Below are positions 43,005 to 52,284 of a stretch of DNA of 64,000 nt, piece after piece; the stretch's first letter is position 1; every line of letters begins with the position of its first letter. The stretch is from contig OZ244877.1 of assembly GCA_965221145.1 (NCBI GenBank), forward strand, positions 930,001 through 994,000. Direction: 5' to 3'. The position numbers were made by a program, and so were the translations under genes. A model generated the notes under the pieces. That model saw only the letters and a list, made by a program, of their open reading frames with translations, ran no database searches and had not been told where the DNA came from. The stretch comes from Bin5 sp965221145 (GTDB lineage: Bacteria; Chloroflexota; Anaerolineae; Caldilineales; Caldilineaceae).

Positions 43005-44057
43005 TTATTCTGTCCACAACTTCACAATTTCATCGGCATCGAAGCGGGGGAGATCGACCCGCCTGCCGTCGCGCAGGCCGTAGACGCCCTCAACCGGCGG
43101 CAGCACGCGCCCGATGCGCCGAGCCGTTTTGCCGATATCCTGCCAGAGAGCGAGCAGCGCCTCCACATCCTCCGGCGCGGCGGTCGCCAATAGTCCCCCG
43201 GATGCGATCGTGCCCAGCGGGTCAAGTTCGAACGCCGCGCACGCGGCGGCCGTCAGCGCAGTCAGCGGAACGGCTGACAACTCGACTTTCAGCCCGCAGC
43301 CGGACGCGTCGGCCATCTCCCACAGGCCGGTCGCCACGCCGCCTTCCGTCGGGTCGTGCATCGCCGTCACCAGTTCCGCTTCGGCCGCGGCCAACGCCGG
43401 CTCCAGCACGCTGATGCCCGGCTTGTAGAGGTAGTTGGCCGCCTCGTCCAGCGCCGCGGCCGTCCAGCCCTGGGCCAATAGCGCGTCCCGCTTCTCGCGG
43501 GCGATGATCGACGTGCCCTCAACCGCCGCGCTGCCAACCAGCAGGATCAGGTCGCCGGGGCGGCAGCCTCCTGTGCGCACCACCTTGCCCCGCGCGCTCG
43601 CGCCCCTTCGAGCAGGGGCACATTGAACGATGTCGCCCAACAGCGTCCCGGCCACGACAGGCTGATTCACTGCCGCCGTCACCTCCGTATGCCCGCCCGC
43701 CACCACGATCTGCAGCGCGCGGCAGGCAGCGCCGATCTGATCGCAGATTCGGCGCACGTCGGCCTCCGTCGTCCCTTCGGGCAGCAGAACGGTTGGCAGA
43801 TAAAAGCGCGGCCGCGCGCCGCACACCGCCAGATCATTGGCGCACACATTCACCGCGTAATAGCCGATCTCATCGGTGGCGAAGGTGATCGGATCGCTCT
43901 TGGCGGCCAGCAGAGTATAGGTACCATCCAGTTCAATGACAGCGGCGTCCTCTCCCACACTCGGCCCCAGGAGAAGACGCGGATCTTCAATCGGCAACGT
44001 GGAGATAAGTTGCGCCAGCAGGTCTGCCGGCAGTTTCCCGGTCGGAAGAGAAGGCAT
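43005..44057 (-). CDS. AIR synthase-related (PurM/HypE-like) protein
   Basis: 350-residue protein of the PurM/SelD/HypE superfamily, which binds ATP with a shared N-terminal domain. Visible: LLLGPSVGEDAAVIEL, then NVCANDLAVCGARPRFYLPTVLLPEG, VAGGHTEVTAAVNQPVVAGTLLG and a C-terminal MHDPTEGGVATGLWEMADASG. HypE makes a thiocyanate group for hydrogenase maturation, but its C-terminal Cys and hyp neighbours are absent, so it is an orphan paralogue of unknown role. The frame is open to 44099; the ATG at 44057 is the better start. A short decayed repeat (ATTGCGTTTTGCG) lies just upstream. Confidence 0.8.
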   Translation of the reverse strand: MPSLPTGKLPADLLAQLISTLPIEDPRLLLGPSVGEDAAVIELDGTYTLLAAKSDPITFATDEIGYYAVNVCANDLAVCGARPRFYLPTVLLPEGTTEADVRRICDQIGAACRALQIVVAGGHTEVTAAVNQPVVAGTLLGDIVQCAPARRGASARGKVVRTGGCRPGDLILLVGSAAVEGTSIIAREKRDALLAQGWTAAALDEAANYLYKPGISVLEPALAAAEAELVTAMHDPTEGGVATGLWEMADASGCGLKVELSAVPLTALTAAACAAFELDPLGTIASGGLLATAAPEDVEALLALWQDIGKTARRIGRVLPPVEGVYGLRDGRRVDLPRFDADEIVKLWTE

Positions 44058-44371
44058 TGCGTTTTGCGAACTGTGTATTGCGACAGCGCCGAGCCGCATC
44101 CGCTCAGACGGAGCGCGAGGTCACAGTGAGTTCCCCAAGAATATCACGAGCGCAACCCTGAATCAATCCCACCGAGACGGCAGCGCCGGCCGGCGGGCAT
44201 CCAATGCACAAGACGCAACATTCCGCTTTCCCACACAGTCGCGATTTTCGAGCGCAGGTCAATCCTGTGCTATGATTGGGCGGTACCTTCAAGGGGTTCG
44301 ATGGAAGCTGGCTACACTGCGCTCCTGTAGCGGTAGCGTACTGAGCAACTTCAACGCAGCCCATCCCTCAA

Positions 44372-44431
44372 TTTGATGATTTCTTGTATTGGCGCTGGAA
44401 TGGAAGACAATTCCGCCAAGAAATCTTCAAA
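44372..44431. repeat. TTTGAAGA-family hairpin, copy 3
   Basis: Left arm TTTGATGATTTCTTG and right arm CAAGAAATCTTCAAA pair with one mismatch, and an inner GGCG/CGCC pairing is present. It lies 83 bases before the next gene. Versus copy 1, the T-run and A-run change together (TTTCTTG with CAAGAAA). Confidence 0.72.
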
Positions 44432-44514
44432 CATACAGTTTTCCCCTTGTGATTTCCAGCGGTTGAACAGCGTCGCAACGGGCAAACAGCAGATCAGACA
44501 GACGTCGCAGCCGG

Positions 44515-45216
44515 ATGCTACAGCCACACAACTACCCGCGATTCATCGGGCAGGCTCTCCTTTTGGAACCCGACCCGTTCGTAGAAATGGTCGATGACGA
44601 CAATCCCTGGATTGAAGGACTCTTTCTGTGCGTCTGTATCGGTGTTCTGATTGCGGTCGCCAAACTCGTCGGCGGAGTGCTCCTGACCGCATCGCTGCCC
44701 TCCTCCGAGGCGCTCCTGAACATGGCGTTTCGAGTTCTGCGCCAGAGCGAGGCCAACGGCGAGACACTGTATGAAATCGAACGCGCCCTGCGCGGCGTTT
44801 GGCCTTTCATCCAGGCGTATAGCGGTTATGATAGCGGCGTGTACCGTCTCTTGACTCTGGCAATTGCGCCGCTCGCACTTATCGGTCAGTGGCTTCTCTT
44901 CGGCCTCGTCAGCCATCTGCTCGCGCGCGCGGCCGGCGGTCAAGGCTCACTGGGTCAGACCCTGGGCGCGATGGCCCTGAGCACCGCTCCACGTCTGCTC
45001 TACCTGCTCGCCGTCGTTCCTTTCGTCTCCGTCGCCTCCGTCCTGATCCATGTATGGGGAATTCTGATCGCCTATCGCGGGCTGGAGGTGGCCCACGAAC
45101 TCTCTCCCGGTCCGGCAGCATTGGCCGCCATCGGCACATGGGTGCTCCTGCTGGCCGGTGGCATCGTGGGCAGCGGACTGGGGACGTTGCTGATTTTGGC
45201 TGGGGGCGGTCTGTGA
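44515..45216 (+). CDS. Yip1-family-like membrane protein
   Basis: 233-residue protein with about five membrane segments (FLCVCIGVLIAVAKLVGGVL, LLTLAIAPLALIGQWLLFGL, LYLLAVVPFVSVASVLIHVW, AALAAIGTWVLLLAGGIVG among them). The pattern LARAAGGQGSLGQTLGAMALSTAP split before AP resembles the Yip1 domain (gene family with G-G-x-G-x-x-x-Q). Overlaps the next gene by four bases. The role is unknown; Yip1-like proteins in bacteria are poorly characterised. Confidence 0.7.
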   Translation: MLQPHNYPRFIGQALLLEPDPFVEMVDDDNPWIEGLFLCVCIGVLIAVAKLVGGVLLTASLPSSEALLNMAFRVLRQSEANGETLYEIERALRGVWPFIQAYSGYDSGVYRLLTLAIAPLALIGQWLLFGLVSHLLARAAGGQGSLGQTLGAMALSTAPRLLYLLAVVPFVSVASVLIHVWGILIAYRGLEVAHELSPGPAALAAIGTWVLLLAGGIVGSGLGTLLILAGGGL

Positions 45217-45932
45217 GGCTGCGTCACTGGTTGCCCACCCCCCAGAAGATGAGCGACGCGGTCCAGTTGCGCGTCTCCGGCTTCACCGACACCACCATGC
45301 GCCAATCTCTGGGCATGGTCGTCGTTCTCGGGCTGTTGGCGGGCTTCGTGCCGTTTCTGGTCAATTGGGAGCAGGCCGCATCATCCGGCAGCGCCCTTCC
45401 CTTGGCGCGCCTGGGCGCGCAGGCGTCTCGGCTGGACCAGACGCCGCTACACTATGCGCCCGCCATCTCAAATATCGCTCTTCTGGGCGAATTCCTCCAA
45501 CTGATCGCCGGTCTTGATCAGCCTTTGCCCGGTTGGCTGGCCGCCTTCCTCAGCGCCCTCGGCGAGTGGATCAACTGGCCGCTGCGCTGGCTCTCCGTCT
45601 GGATCGTCTACGGCGCGCTGGTGATGGCCTGCAACAAAGCGCTTGGCGCGACCGTCCGCCTCCAGCCATTTTTTGCCGCGACCGGATTTGCCGCCGCGCC
45701 CCTGCTTCTCATCGGCCTCTCGCCGATCCCCTGTCTGGGGCGGGTGAGCAGCGTGGCCGGTATCATCTGGGCCGTCATCGTCTACGCCAGAGCCAACGAG
45801 GGGGTTACAGGTCTACCCCGCAAACGGTCGTTGGCCGCTGTTCTGCTTCCGCTGCTGTTCATTTTGTTTCTCAGTATGTTGGTAATTGCGCTGTCCGTCC
45901 TGTTGGCGTCGCTATTGGTCACCAGGCTCTGA
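45213..45932 (+). CDS. Second Yip1-family-like membrane protein
   Basis: 239-residue membrane protein, coupled to the first by a GTG start at 45213 that overlaps its TGA. Membrane segments include SLGMVVVLGLLAGFVPFLV, PLRWLSVWIVYGALVMACN, PLLLIGLSPIPCLGRVSSV and a C-terminal LLPLLFILFLSMLVIALSVL. A loop at about residues 65-76 (ARLGAQASRLDQ) corresponds to the 26-base in-frame repeat at 45412-45437. The two proteins probably form a complex; function unknown. Confidence 0.7.
   Translation: MRLRHWLPTPQKMSDAVQLRVSGFTDTTMRQSLGMVVVLGLLAGFVPFLVNWEQAASSGSALPLARLGAQASRLDQTPLHYAPAISNIALLGEFLQLIAGLDQPLPGWLAAFLSALGEWINWPLRWLSVWIVYGALVMACNKALGATVRLQPFFAATGFAAAPLLLIGLSPIPCLGRVSSVAGIIWAVIVYARANEGVTGLPRKRSLAAVLLPLLFILFLSMLVIALSVLLASLLVTRL
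45412..45437. repeat. In-frame 26-bp repeat inside a membrane protein gene, copy 3
   Basis: TGGGCGCGCAGGCGTCTCGG followed by CTGGAC, related to the two copies inside the DUF1537 kinase gene. It is translated as LGAQASRLDQ in a loop between membrane segments. Confidence 0.55.
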
Positions 45933-46042
45933 ATTCCATCGCACTCAGGCGAGCTGTCCCATAGCCGTCGCCTACTTTGCAAACACAATCTAACCCTGAA
46001 TCACACAAAACGCAGTCCAGAGAACGGTAGAGAGGAGTCGTT

Positions 46043-46366
46043 ATGTACCCCAAGAGTGAAATTCTCTTTCCCCACCGGGCCATCCGACCGCTGGGCCTGG
46101 AACGAGGCGCCGACTGGCGGGAACTGGTCGATCAAGTGGCAAGCCAGCGCGACGGAAACGAGGACACACTTGCCTTCTCTCTCATGATGATCCGTCTTTG
46201 CGACTGTCTCAACTGCGACCAGAGCAGTTACAAGGCTTCGCTTGGCTGTGTCACCTGCGCGCAGCGCGTCGTCGGCTCGCAAAAGTCCTCCGATCTGATG
46301 CTGCGCCAGACCTTCGAGCAGACGCGCCAGGAAATCAGACAGCAGCTTGCGCCCAGGCGCAGTTGA
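46043..46366 (+). CDS. Small Cys-rich protein, probable metal binder
   Basis: 107-residue protein beginning MYPKSEILFPHRAIRPLG. A Cys cluster CDCLNCDQSSYKASLGCVTC (about residues 53-72) suggests a zinc or iron-sulfur site. The C-terminus is helical and basic. The ATG at 46043 follows GAGAGGAG. It stands alone between a membrane pair and convergent genes. No family name is known to me. Confidence 0.65.
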   Translation: MYPKSEILFPHRAIRPLGLERGADWRELVDQVASQRDGNEDTLAFSLMMIRLCDCLNCDQSSYKASLGCVTCAQRVVGSQKSSDLMLRQTFEQTRQEIRQQLAPRRS

Positions 46367-46430
46367 CGTGTCCACTGCGGGCGGAACGTCTGCGCTCCCT
46401 GAGCACAGACCCGCGCGTTACGATCAGAAA

Positions 46431-46454
46431 AGCGCGCGCCGCAAGGCGCGCGCT
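46431..46454 (+). terminator. Strong GC hairpin with GCAA tetraloop
   Basis: Perfect 10-bp stem AGCGCGCGCC-GCAA-GGCGCGCGCT, 65 bases after the Cys-rich gene and 149 before the convergent phosphomutase stop. ATTTCGCTTCT follows, a weak T-run. It is likely a terminator in either direction. Confidence 0.6.
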
Positions 46455-46602
46455 ATTTCGCTTCTACGCAACTAAGGGGTCAACGAATCGCTGTCAAAGA
46501 CTGGCGGAGTGAACTGAATCCGCCGGGGCGTTACGGTGGCGATATCCGGCGCCGATTCTCTCCCGGGCCAGGACTCTTAGCGCCGGCAATGCAGTGCAGT
46601 TC

Positions 46603-48057
46603 TCACATCCCCTTTAGCACCCGCTGGGCCAACACCGTTCCCTCGGCCAGCAGGGTCGCCACCGCTTCATGCGAATGGGCTTCGGCATAGATGCGCAACA
46701 AAGGCTCGGTGCCGCTGGGTCGAATCAACAGCCAACTGTTGTTCGTCAGAATGAACTTGACGCCGTCCCGGTTGTTCACCTGGGCCACACTCGAGCCGGT
46801 CAACGCATTCGGCCGATTGGCGATCAATCCCTCCACCAACTCCGCCTTGACGAACGGTTTCACCGCCCGGTCGTCGCGGCCATAGCAGAATCTCCCCATA
46901 TACGGCCGCTCCATGAGTTCGTCGATCAGCGCGCTGAGGGGTTTGCGCCGCTTGGCCACCATCTCCGTCAGCAGCAATCCCATCAGCAGTCCGTCCCCTT
47001 CAGGGATATGGCCGAGAATGCTGATGCCGCCGCTCTCCTCTCCGCCCAGCAGCACCGGTTCCTGCAGCATCAGATCGCTGATGTAGTGGAAGCCAACCGG
47101 CGTCTCGTGAACATGCAGCCCATAATGCGCGGCCAAGCGGTTCAGCATCTGCGTCGTGCTGACCGTCTTGGCAATGCTCCCGCGCAGCGACCGCTCCTGG
47201 ACCAGAAAATCGACCAGAAGAGCCATAATCTGATGGGGGTCGATAAAGCGTCCGTTCGGGTCAATGGCGCCGATACGGTCGGCGTCGCCGTCAGTGGCCA
47301 ACCCCAACTGATATTTACCTGTCGCCATCTCCGCCACGAGGGGTTGCAGATGCTGGGCGATCGGTTCCGGGTGGATGCCGTTGAAGCCGGGATTCATCTC
47401 ACTGCGAAGTTCCGTCACATGGCAGTCGGCCCCCTCAAGCAGCCGTCGCAAGTATATCCGCCCCGCTCCATACATCGCATCCACAGCGACCGACAGACCG
47501 GCCTGTTGAATCGCATCGAAATCGACCAGCTTCCGCATCTGTTTGCGGAAGGCGGGCAGCGGGTTAAAGCGCTCTATAATGCCGGCTATCAGCGCCTGCT
47601 CATAGGCTATCATCTTGGGCGTCTGACCCTTCTGATCGCGCAGACGAATGCGTCGCTCCACCTCCCGATGGGTGGCGGCGCTGGCTGAACCTCCGTATGA
47701 TGCCTTCAGTTTGATGCCATTATAGCGGGGCGGATTGTGGCTGGCGGTGATCATCACGCCGCCGTCAGCCCACTTGTCAACGATCGCGTAAGAGATCATC
47801 GGCGTCGGCGCATCGGCCTGGCTGAGCCAGACGCGGATGCCGTTGCCGGCCAGTACCTCCGCCACAGCAACCGCGTAGCGATCACTCAGAAAGCGCGTGT
47901 CGAAACCCACAACCAGCGAAGGTTGCAGACGCGGCAATCTCGGGAATTGGGCGTTCGTTACATCCGCAATCGCCTGCGCAACTTTGCGCACATTCTCGAA
48001 AGTAAATTCTTCACTGATGACGGCCCGCCAACCGTCTGTGCCAAACTTGATCGTCAT
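46603..48057 (-). CDS. Phosphoglucomutase/phosphomannomutase family protein
   Basis: 484-residue alpha-D-phosphohexomutase. Start TIKFGTDGWRAVISEEF; the phosphoserine loop is MITASHNPPRYNGIKLK (about residues 98-114); the metal-binding loop is DGDADRIGAIDPNG (about 256-269); the sugar-specificity loop GGEESGGISILGHIPEGDG and the C-terminal phosphate-binding RPSGTEPLLRIY are intact. It interconverts hexose 1- and 6-phosphates. GEESGG is seen in both glucose and mannose enzymes, so specificity is open. Confidence 0.92.
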   Translation of the reverse strand: MTIKFGTDGWRAVISEEFTFENVRKVAQAIADVTNAQFPRLPRLQPSLVVGFDTRFLSDRYAVAVAEVLAGNGIRVWLSQADAPTPMISYAIVDKWADGGVMITASHNPPRYNGIKLKASYGGSASAATHREVERRIRLRDQKGQTPKMIAYEQALIAGIIERFNPLPAFRKQMRKLVDFDAIQQAGLSVAVDAMYGAGRIYLRRLLEGADCHVTELRSEMNPGFNGIHPEPIAQHLQPLVAEMATGKYQLGLATDGDADRIGAIDPNGRFIDPHQIMALLVDFLVQERSLRGSIAKTVSTTQMLNRLAAHYGLHVHETPVGFHYISDLMLQEPVLLGGEESGGISILGHIPEGDGLLMGLLLTEMVAKRRKPLSALIDELMERPYMGRFCYGRDDRAVKPFVKAELVEGLIANRPNALTGSSVAQVNNRDGVKFILTNNSWLLIRPSGTEPLLRIYAEAHSHEAVATLLAEGTVLAQRVLKGM

Positions 48058-48116
48058 TGCCTATTCCGTTTTGCCTGAGCATAGCGACTGGTCACTGACC
48101 GGCGCAGTTATCGGCG

Positions 48117-49007
48117 TCACCCGAAGTATTGGGCGCGCATTCGTTTTAAGAACTCGATGCTCTCCCGCATCTCTTCGATCCCGTTTACGCCGTCTTCGAT
48201 GCTGACCCAGCCCTCGAAGCCTCGGTCCCGCAGGATGGAGAAGATAGCGTCATAATCGTTGCTGCCCTGGCCGGTGACACCGTGCTGGAGTTTATCAGGA
48301 TAGCCGATCAGCCCGTTGGGCAGAAGCACCTCTTCCAGCGACGCGCCCTCAATCAGAAAGCGGTCGCTGGCGTGCATCGTCACCACTCGATCCGCGATTT
48401 GGCGCAGCAGCGCCACCGGATCGTCCCCCGCCACCAGCGCGTTGGAGGGATCGTACTGTACCCCGAAATGTTTCTGTTCTGGAATGGTGTCCAGCAGCTT
48501 TATAAAAATTTCCGCCTTTTGCGCAAATTCCGGGTACTGCCAATAGCCGTCCTTGTAATGGTTTTCCAGCCCCAAAACGATGTCATGCTCTTTGGCGATG
48601 GCGATACATTCCTGGATACACTCAACCACCCACTCCAGCCCCTGCTCGACCGATACGCCCGGTCGGCGCTGGCCGGAGAGCACGCGGCAGACCGCGCCCG
48701 GCCCGCCCAGCCGTCGGGTGATGCTGATCATTTGGGCTTCTCGTTCCACTGCACGCTGACGCGCCGCCGGGTCCGGGTCGGTGAAATCGGGCGAGCAGCA
48801 GAGCATGGGCATGGCAAAGCCAGCCGCCTCGATGGCTTCGCCGATCGAATCGACATAGGCGTCGTCCAAGCTCCAGAAGAAGCCCTCGTACATCTCCAAC
48901 CCTTCTGGGCCTAACTCCTGCGCCTGCTCGATCCAATCGAAGACCGACATGGTGCGGTGAAGGGAGATTTCGTCCAGATAGCATTTGGGAAAGGCGGCGA
49001 TCTTCAT
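48117..49007 (-). CDS. Sugar phosphate isomerase/epimerase-type TIM barrel
   Basis: 296-residue AP-endonuclease-2/xylose-isomerase-like barrel. Starts MKIAAFPKCYLDEI. Metal-ligand candidates are Glu in GLEMYEGF, Glu/His in LGLENHYKDG, Asp in VQYDPSNALVAGDDP, His in TMHASDR, and Glu in GWVSIEDGVNG. Its stop is 60 bases upstream (minus strand) of the phosphomutase gene, so co-transcription is likely. Substrate unknown. Confidence 0.86.
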   Translation of the reverse strand: MKIAAFPKCYLDEISLHRTMSVFDWIEQAQELGPEGLEMYEGFFWSLDDAYVDSIGEAIEAAGFAMPMLCCSPDFTDPDPAARQRAVEREAQMISITRRLGGPGAVCRVLSGQRRPGVSVEQGLEWVVECIQECIAIAKEHDIVLGLENHYKDGYWQYPEFAQKAEIFIKLLDTIPEQKHFGVQYDPSNALVAGDDPVALLRQIADRVVTMHASDRFLIEGASLEEVLLPNGLIGYPDKLQHGVTGQGSNDYDAIFSILRDRGFEGWVSIEDGVNGIEEMRESIEFLKRMRAQYFG

Positions 49008-49112
49008 GGGTTTGGAACCGTGTTCAGTGCGATAGTCTTAGTCAACCATACGGATAACGGTTCAGACAAACGCCTAGCCCGTTTTTGCGTCAATGGCAGG
49101 CGTCCGAAATGG

Positions 49113-50135
49113 CTACGGCTTCAGTATGATCTTAACCTGTTCGCACGCCCCGGCGGCCAGGCTGCGGAAGATGTCCGGCCCATCTTCCAGCGGGGCGACT
49201 CGTTCCACCAGCGGATCCACATTCAGACGACCGGAGGCCAGGACTTCGATGGCCGCCGCGAAGTCGGTCTCGTCAAAGCCATAGGAGCCGCGCACGCTCA
49301 TCTCCCGCGTGACGATGCTCTGCATGTCCACCTCTATCATACGCTCATTGTTTCCGATCCAGGTAATGTTGCCCCCATTGCGGGTCGCCTCAACCGACTG
49401 CTGCGCGGTCGGAGTGATGCCCACGGCCTCGAAGGCCACGTCCACGCCGCCGCCGGTCATCTCACGGATGGCGGCAACCGCGTCGGATGGGGCGCCCTCT
49501 GGGCCCACATTGATAACGGCGTCCGCGCCCAGCTCCTCGGCCAACTCCAGCCGGTGAGCCGAGCGGTCGGTGACGATGACCGTACCCGCGCCTTTCAGAC
49601 GCGCGGCCAGCATCGTCAGCAGGCCAATCGGCCCGGCCCCAATCACCGCTACCTTCTCCGTCGGGTTGATCGGCGTAATGCGGGCGGCGTGCAGGGTGAC
49701 GGCCAGTGGCTCGCACAGAGCGGCCCGCTGCCAACTCAGCCCGGCAGGCTTGGGAAACAACTGCGACGTGCGCACGGTGACGCGTTGCGCGTACGCGCCG
49801 TGCTCGTTCATCCCCGTCAGCCGCCGGTGTGGGGACCGGTTGATTGGGTACGGGTCTACGCCCTCGGCCACGGAAAAGAGAGGCATGACGACGACCCCGT
49901 CGCCGACCGCGAAGCCCTCCGTTTCAGGCCCCAGTTCTCTGATCGTGCCCGCAAACTCGTGGCCCATCACAATGCCGGGAAAGCGGCGGCCGCTGTTGCC
50001 GGTGAACCCGTGAACGTCCGAGCCGCAGATGCCCACAGCCTGCACGTCCACGACCACCTGACCAGCGTCGGGCGTCGGGTCGTCAAGCTCCTCCACGGGC
50101 ATCGTCCACGGGCCGCGGTACATCAATGCTTTCAT
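49113..50135 (-). CDS. Medium-chain alcohol dehydrogenase lacking the structural zinc cysteines
   Basis: 340-residue MDR dehydrogenase. Catalytic zinc ligands are present: Cys in GICGSDVHGF, His-Glu in MGHEFAG, and Glu in LCEPLAVT. The nucleotide loop is VIGAGPIGLLTML. Where the four-Cys lobe should be, the sequence is MPLFSVAEGVDPYPINRSPH, with no cysteine. The ATG at 50135 follows AAAGGA. It precedes the TIM barrel gene on the same strand, so all three minus-strand genes may be one sugar-processing operon. Confidence 0.88.
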   Translation of the reverse strand: MKALMYRGPWTMPVEELDDPTPDAGQVVVDVQAVGICGSDVHGFTGNSGRRFPGIVMGHEFAGTIRELGPETEGFAVGDGVVVMPLFSVAEGVDPYPINRSPHRRLTGMNEHGAYAQRVTVRTSQLFPKPAGLSWQRAALCEPLAVTLHAARITPINPTEKVAVIGAGPIGLLTMLAARLKGAGTVIVTDRSAHRLELAEELGADAVINVGPEGAPSDAVAAIREMTGGGVDVAFEAVGITPTAQQSVEATRNGGNITWIGNNERMIEVDMQSIVTREMSVRGSYGFDETDFAAAIEVLASGRLNVDPLVERVAPLEDGPDIFRSLAAGACEQVKIILKP

Positions 50136-50508
50136 AAAGGTGTATCCTTTGCGGATTCAGGTGATTCAGTGCGCTGCCACTTCGCCATAAGCGCGCAAAG
50201 TCGGCACGCGACAGGGTGCGCGACCATAACGCGTGTCCGCCCGACGATCCATCGACGCGCTACACCCGGCCGGCTGATTCAAGACAGCCCCCTGAATTAT
50301 TTCACTGGATTTCCGAATTGCGAGAACCGCATTTCGCCTTTCAACGACAATAGCGGGATCAATCTTGGCATCTGCATCTTTGCACGCCATCCTTGTTTTG
50401 TCAATGCCTGATCGTGAAAAAGCGCATCCCAAAATGTTAGGCTATTGCGATGCGCCTATTCAGCCGACGAGAAAAGACCCACTGACCAAGAATCGACCCA
50501 TCTTCTGG

Positions 50509-50550
50509 AATCCTGTTAATCCACAAATCCTGCAAATCCTGATTCAGACA
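50509..50550. repeat. Decayed seven-base tandem repeat (AAATCCT type)
   Basis: Runs AATCCTGTTAATCCACAAATCC then TGCAAATCCTG, a seven-base pattern. It lies in the 621-base gap 50136-50756 between divergent genes; nothing else coding is visible there. Confidence 0.6.
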
Positions 50551-50756
50551 ACGGTTGCCCAAGAATCTGGGATGCACCCTCGTGAAACGGTCGGTCTGCC
50601 GACATCTCAGCCTTTATCTACATGGCAGCCTGCCGCTCATACAACGACGTGAAAGCGCATTTAACCATTGCGCGCTCTGCGGGTATCATAGGTTGGGCCA
50701 CCTAAACCGCTAAAGAGTTAGGCACGGCAGTTGAATCTGGCCGAAAGGAAGTCTGC

Positions 50757-52220
50757 ATGGAAGGTTCTTCCAACCCAATCCTCCAGCGGGTTGGCTTACG
50801 AGAGAGAAACGCATTCGAAGGCGAATCGGTTCCCGACCAAGCGCATGTTTTGCCATCGCAGCAGGCCTGGCTGATTCTCTACGCGCTGATGATCCCTTCG
50901 ACAATCATGCCTCTCAGTTCTTCCATGAGTCGCGTCGCCCTGCCCGTCCTGCGCGACACATTCGCCATGAGCGCCGATGTGGTTGCCTGGACTTCCAGCG
51001 CGTTTACGTTGCCCTATATGATTCTGATGCCCGTCTATGGCCGCTTGAGCGACGGGGTGGGCCGTCGGCGTCTCATTCTGGCCGGCATCGCAATTTTTTC
51101 CGTCGGCTCGGCGATGGCCCTGTTCGCATCCAATCTGACCTGGCTGATGATCGGACGGGCGGTGCAGGGGTTCGGCATCGCCGGTATCATGCCCCTGGTT
51201 ATGGCCTTTATCGCCACCATTTTTCGCGACGGAGAACGGGGCAAGGCGTTGGGCACATGGGGTTCGATCGGGCCATTGACTGCGGCCATCGGCCCGTTTT
51301 TCGCCGGATTCCTGGTGGATGCCTGGGGGTGGCGGGCTGCTTTCGCGCCGGCGCTGTTGTTTGGCCTGCTGGGTCTGTACGCGGTGAGGCAGCGGGTTCC
51401 CGCCGGCCTCAGCAATGTGCAGCCGTATTTCTGGCGCAGCTTCGACTGGACCGGCGTGTTGTTGCTGGCGGGTACATTGACTGTAGGTCTCTTCTATCTA
51501 TCCAGCCGTCCCATCACCGGCGTCGAGCCGCTTCGGGACTGGCGGCTTCTGGGCGCATTGGCGCTGTTGTTCAGCGCCTTTCTGGTCTGGGAGAAGCGCC
51601 GCCCCAATCCTTTCGTCTCCCTGAAGCTGTTCAGCTACCGCAACTTTCGCTTCGCCTCCCTGTGCGCGGCCCTTCGAATGTTTGTGATGGGCGGGGCCAG
51701 CTTTCTGATCCCCCTCTATCTCGTTGACATCCATGACTTCAGCCCCGGCTATCTGGGCCTGATATTGACGGTCAATCCCGGCGCGATGGCGGTGATGGTG
51801 CGATTCGGCGGGCTGGCGGCCGACCGCTGGGGCAGCCGCTGGCCGGTGCTCGCCGGTCTGAGCGGGCAGGCGCTGGCCGTCTTTCTCCTTTCCCAACTTC
51901 CGGCTTCCACGCATATCGGTGTAATCGTCGTCCTGTTGGCGCTTCAGGGGCTGAGCGTTGGCACAATGCTCGCCGCCCTGCACCAGGCCGCCATGTCGGA
52001 AACGGAGGACGAAGAGATGGGCACCGCTGCGGGTGTGTATAGTATGATTCGTTTCGTGGGCGTCGCCATCGGCACCGCACTGGCCGGTGTTCTGCTGCAA
52101 AGCGGCCTGGAGCGCGGCCTGCCCGCCATTGCAGCCTACCAGCAGGTCTTTCTTTACGTGGCGCTCGCCGGACTTCTGGGCATAGCCGCCAGCCTGGGGC
52201 TGGGTAGCCGCCAAAGATGA
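50757..52220 (+). CDS. MFS transporter, DHA2 (EmrB/QacA)-like
   Basis: 487-residue major facilitator with about 14 hydrophobic segments. Motif A is YGRLSDGVGRRRLILAG (about residues 92-108), motif C-like WGSIGPLTAAIGPFFAGFLV, and the start region ALMIPSTIMPLSSSMSRVALP matches the DHA2 group, which exports drugs and metabolites by proton antiport. The ATG at 50757 is 42 bases downstream of the last stop in frame. The neighbours suggest export of a metabolite rather than a known drug. Confidence 0.87.
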   Translation: MEGSSNPILQRVGLRERNAFEGESVPDQAHVLPSQQAWLILYALMIPSTIMPLSSSMSRVALPVLRDTFAMSADVVAWTSSAFTLPYMILMPVYGRLSDGVGRRRLILAGIAIFSVGSAMALFASNLTWLMIGRAVQGFGIAGIMPLVMAFIATIFRDGERGKALGTWGSIGPLTAAIGPFFAGFLVDAWGWRAAFAPALLFGLLGLYAVRQRVPAGLSNVQPYFWRSFDWTGVLLLAGTLTVGLFYLSSRPITGVEPLRDWRLLGALALLFSAFLVWEKRRPNPFVSLKLFSYRNFRFASLCAALRMFVMGGASFLIPLYLVDIHDFSPGYLGLILTVNPGAMAVMVRFGGLAADRWGSRWPVLAGLSGQALAVFLLSQLPASTHIGVIVVLLALQGLSVGTMLAALHQAAMSETEDEEMGTAAGVYSMIRFVGVAIGTALAGVLLQSGLERGLPAIAAYQQVFLYVALAGLLGIAASLGLGSRQR

Positions 52221-52284
52221 GCAAAACAGAACGCATATTGACAAAGTGAGAATCCGCGTCTCTCGACGCTTTCAGGAGAAGACC

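Noticed and set aside
43005..44057. HypE as a specific name for the PurM-like protein
   Set aside because: No hydrogenase maturation neighbours and the HypE C-terminal Cys motif is absent.
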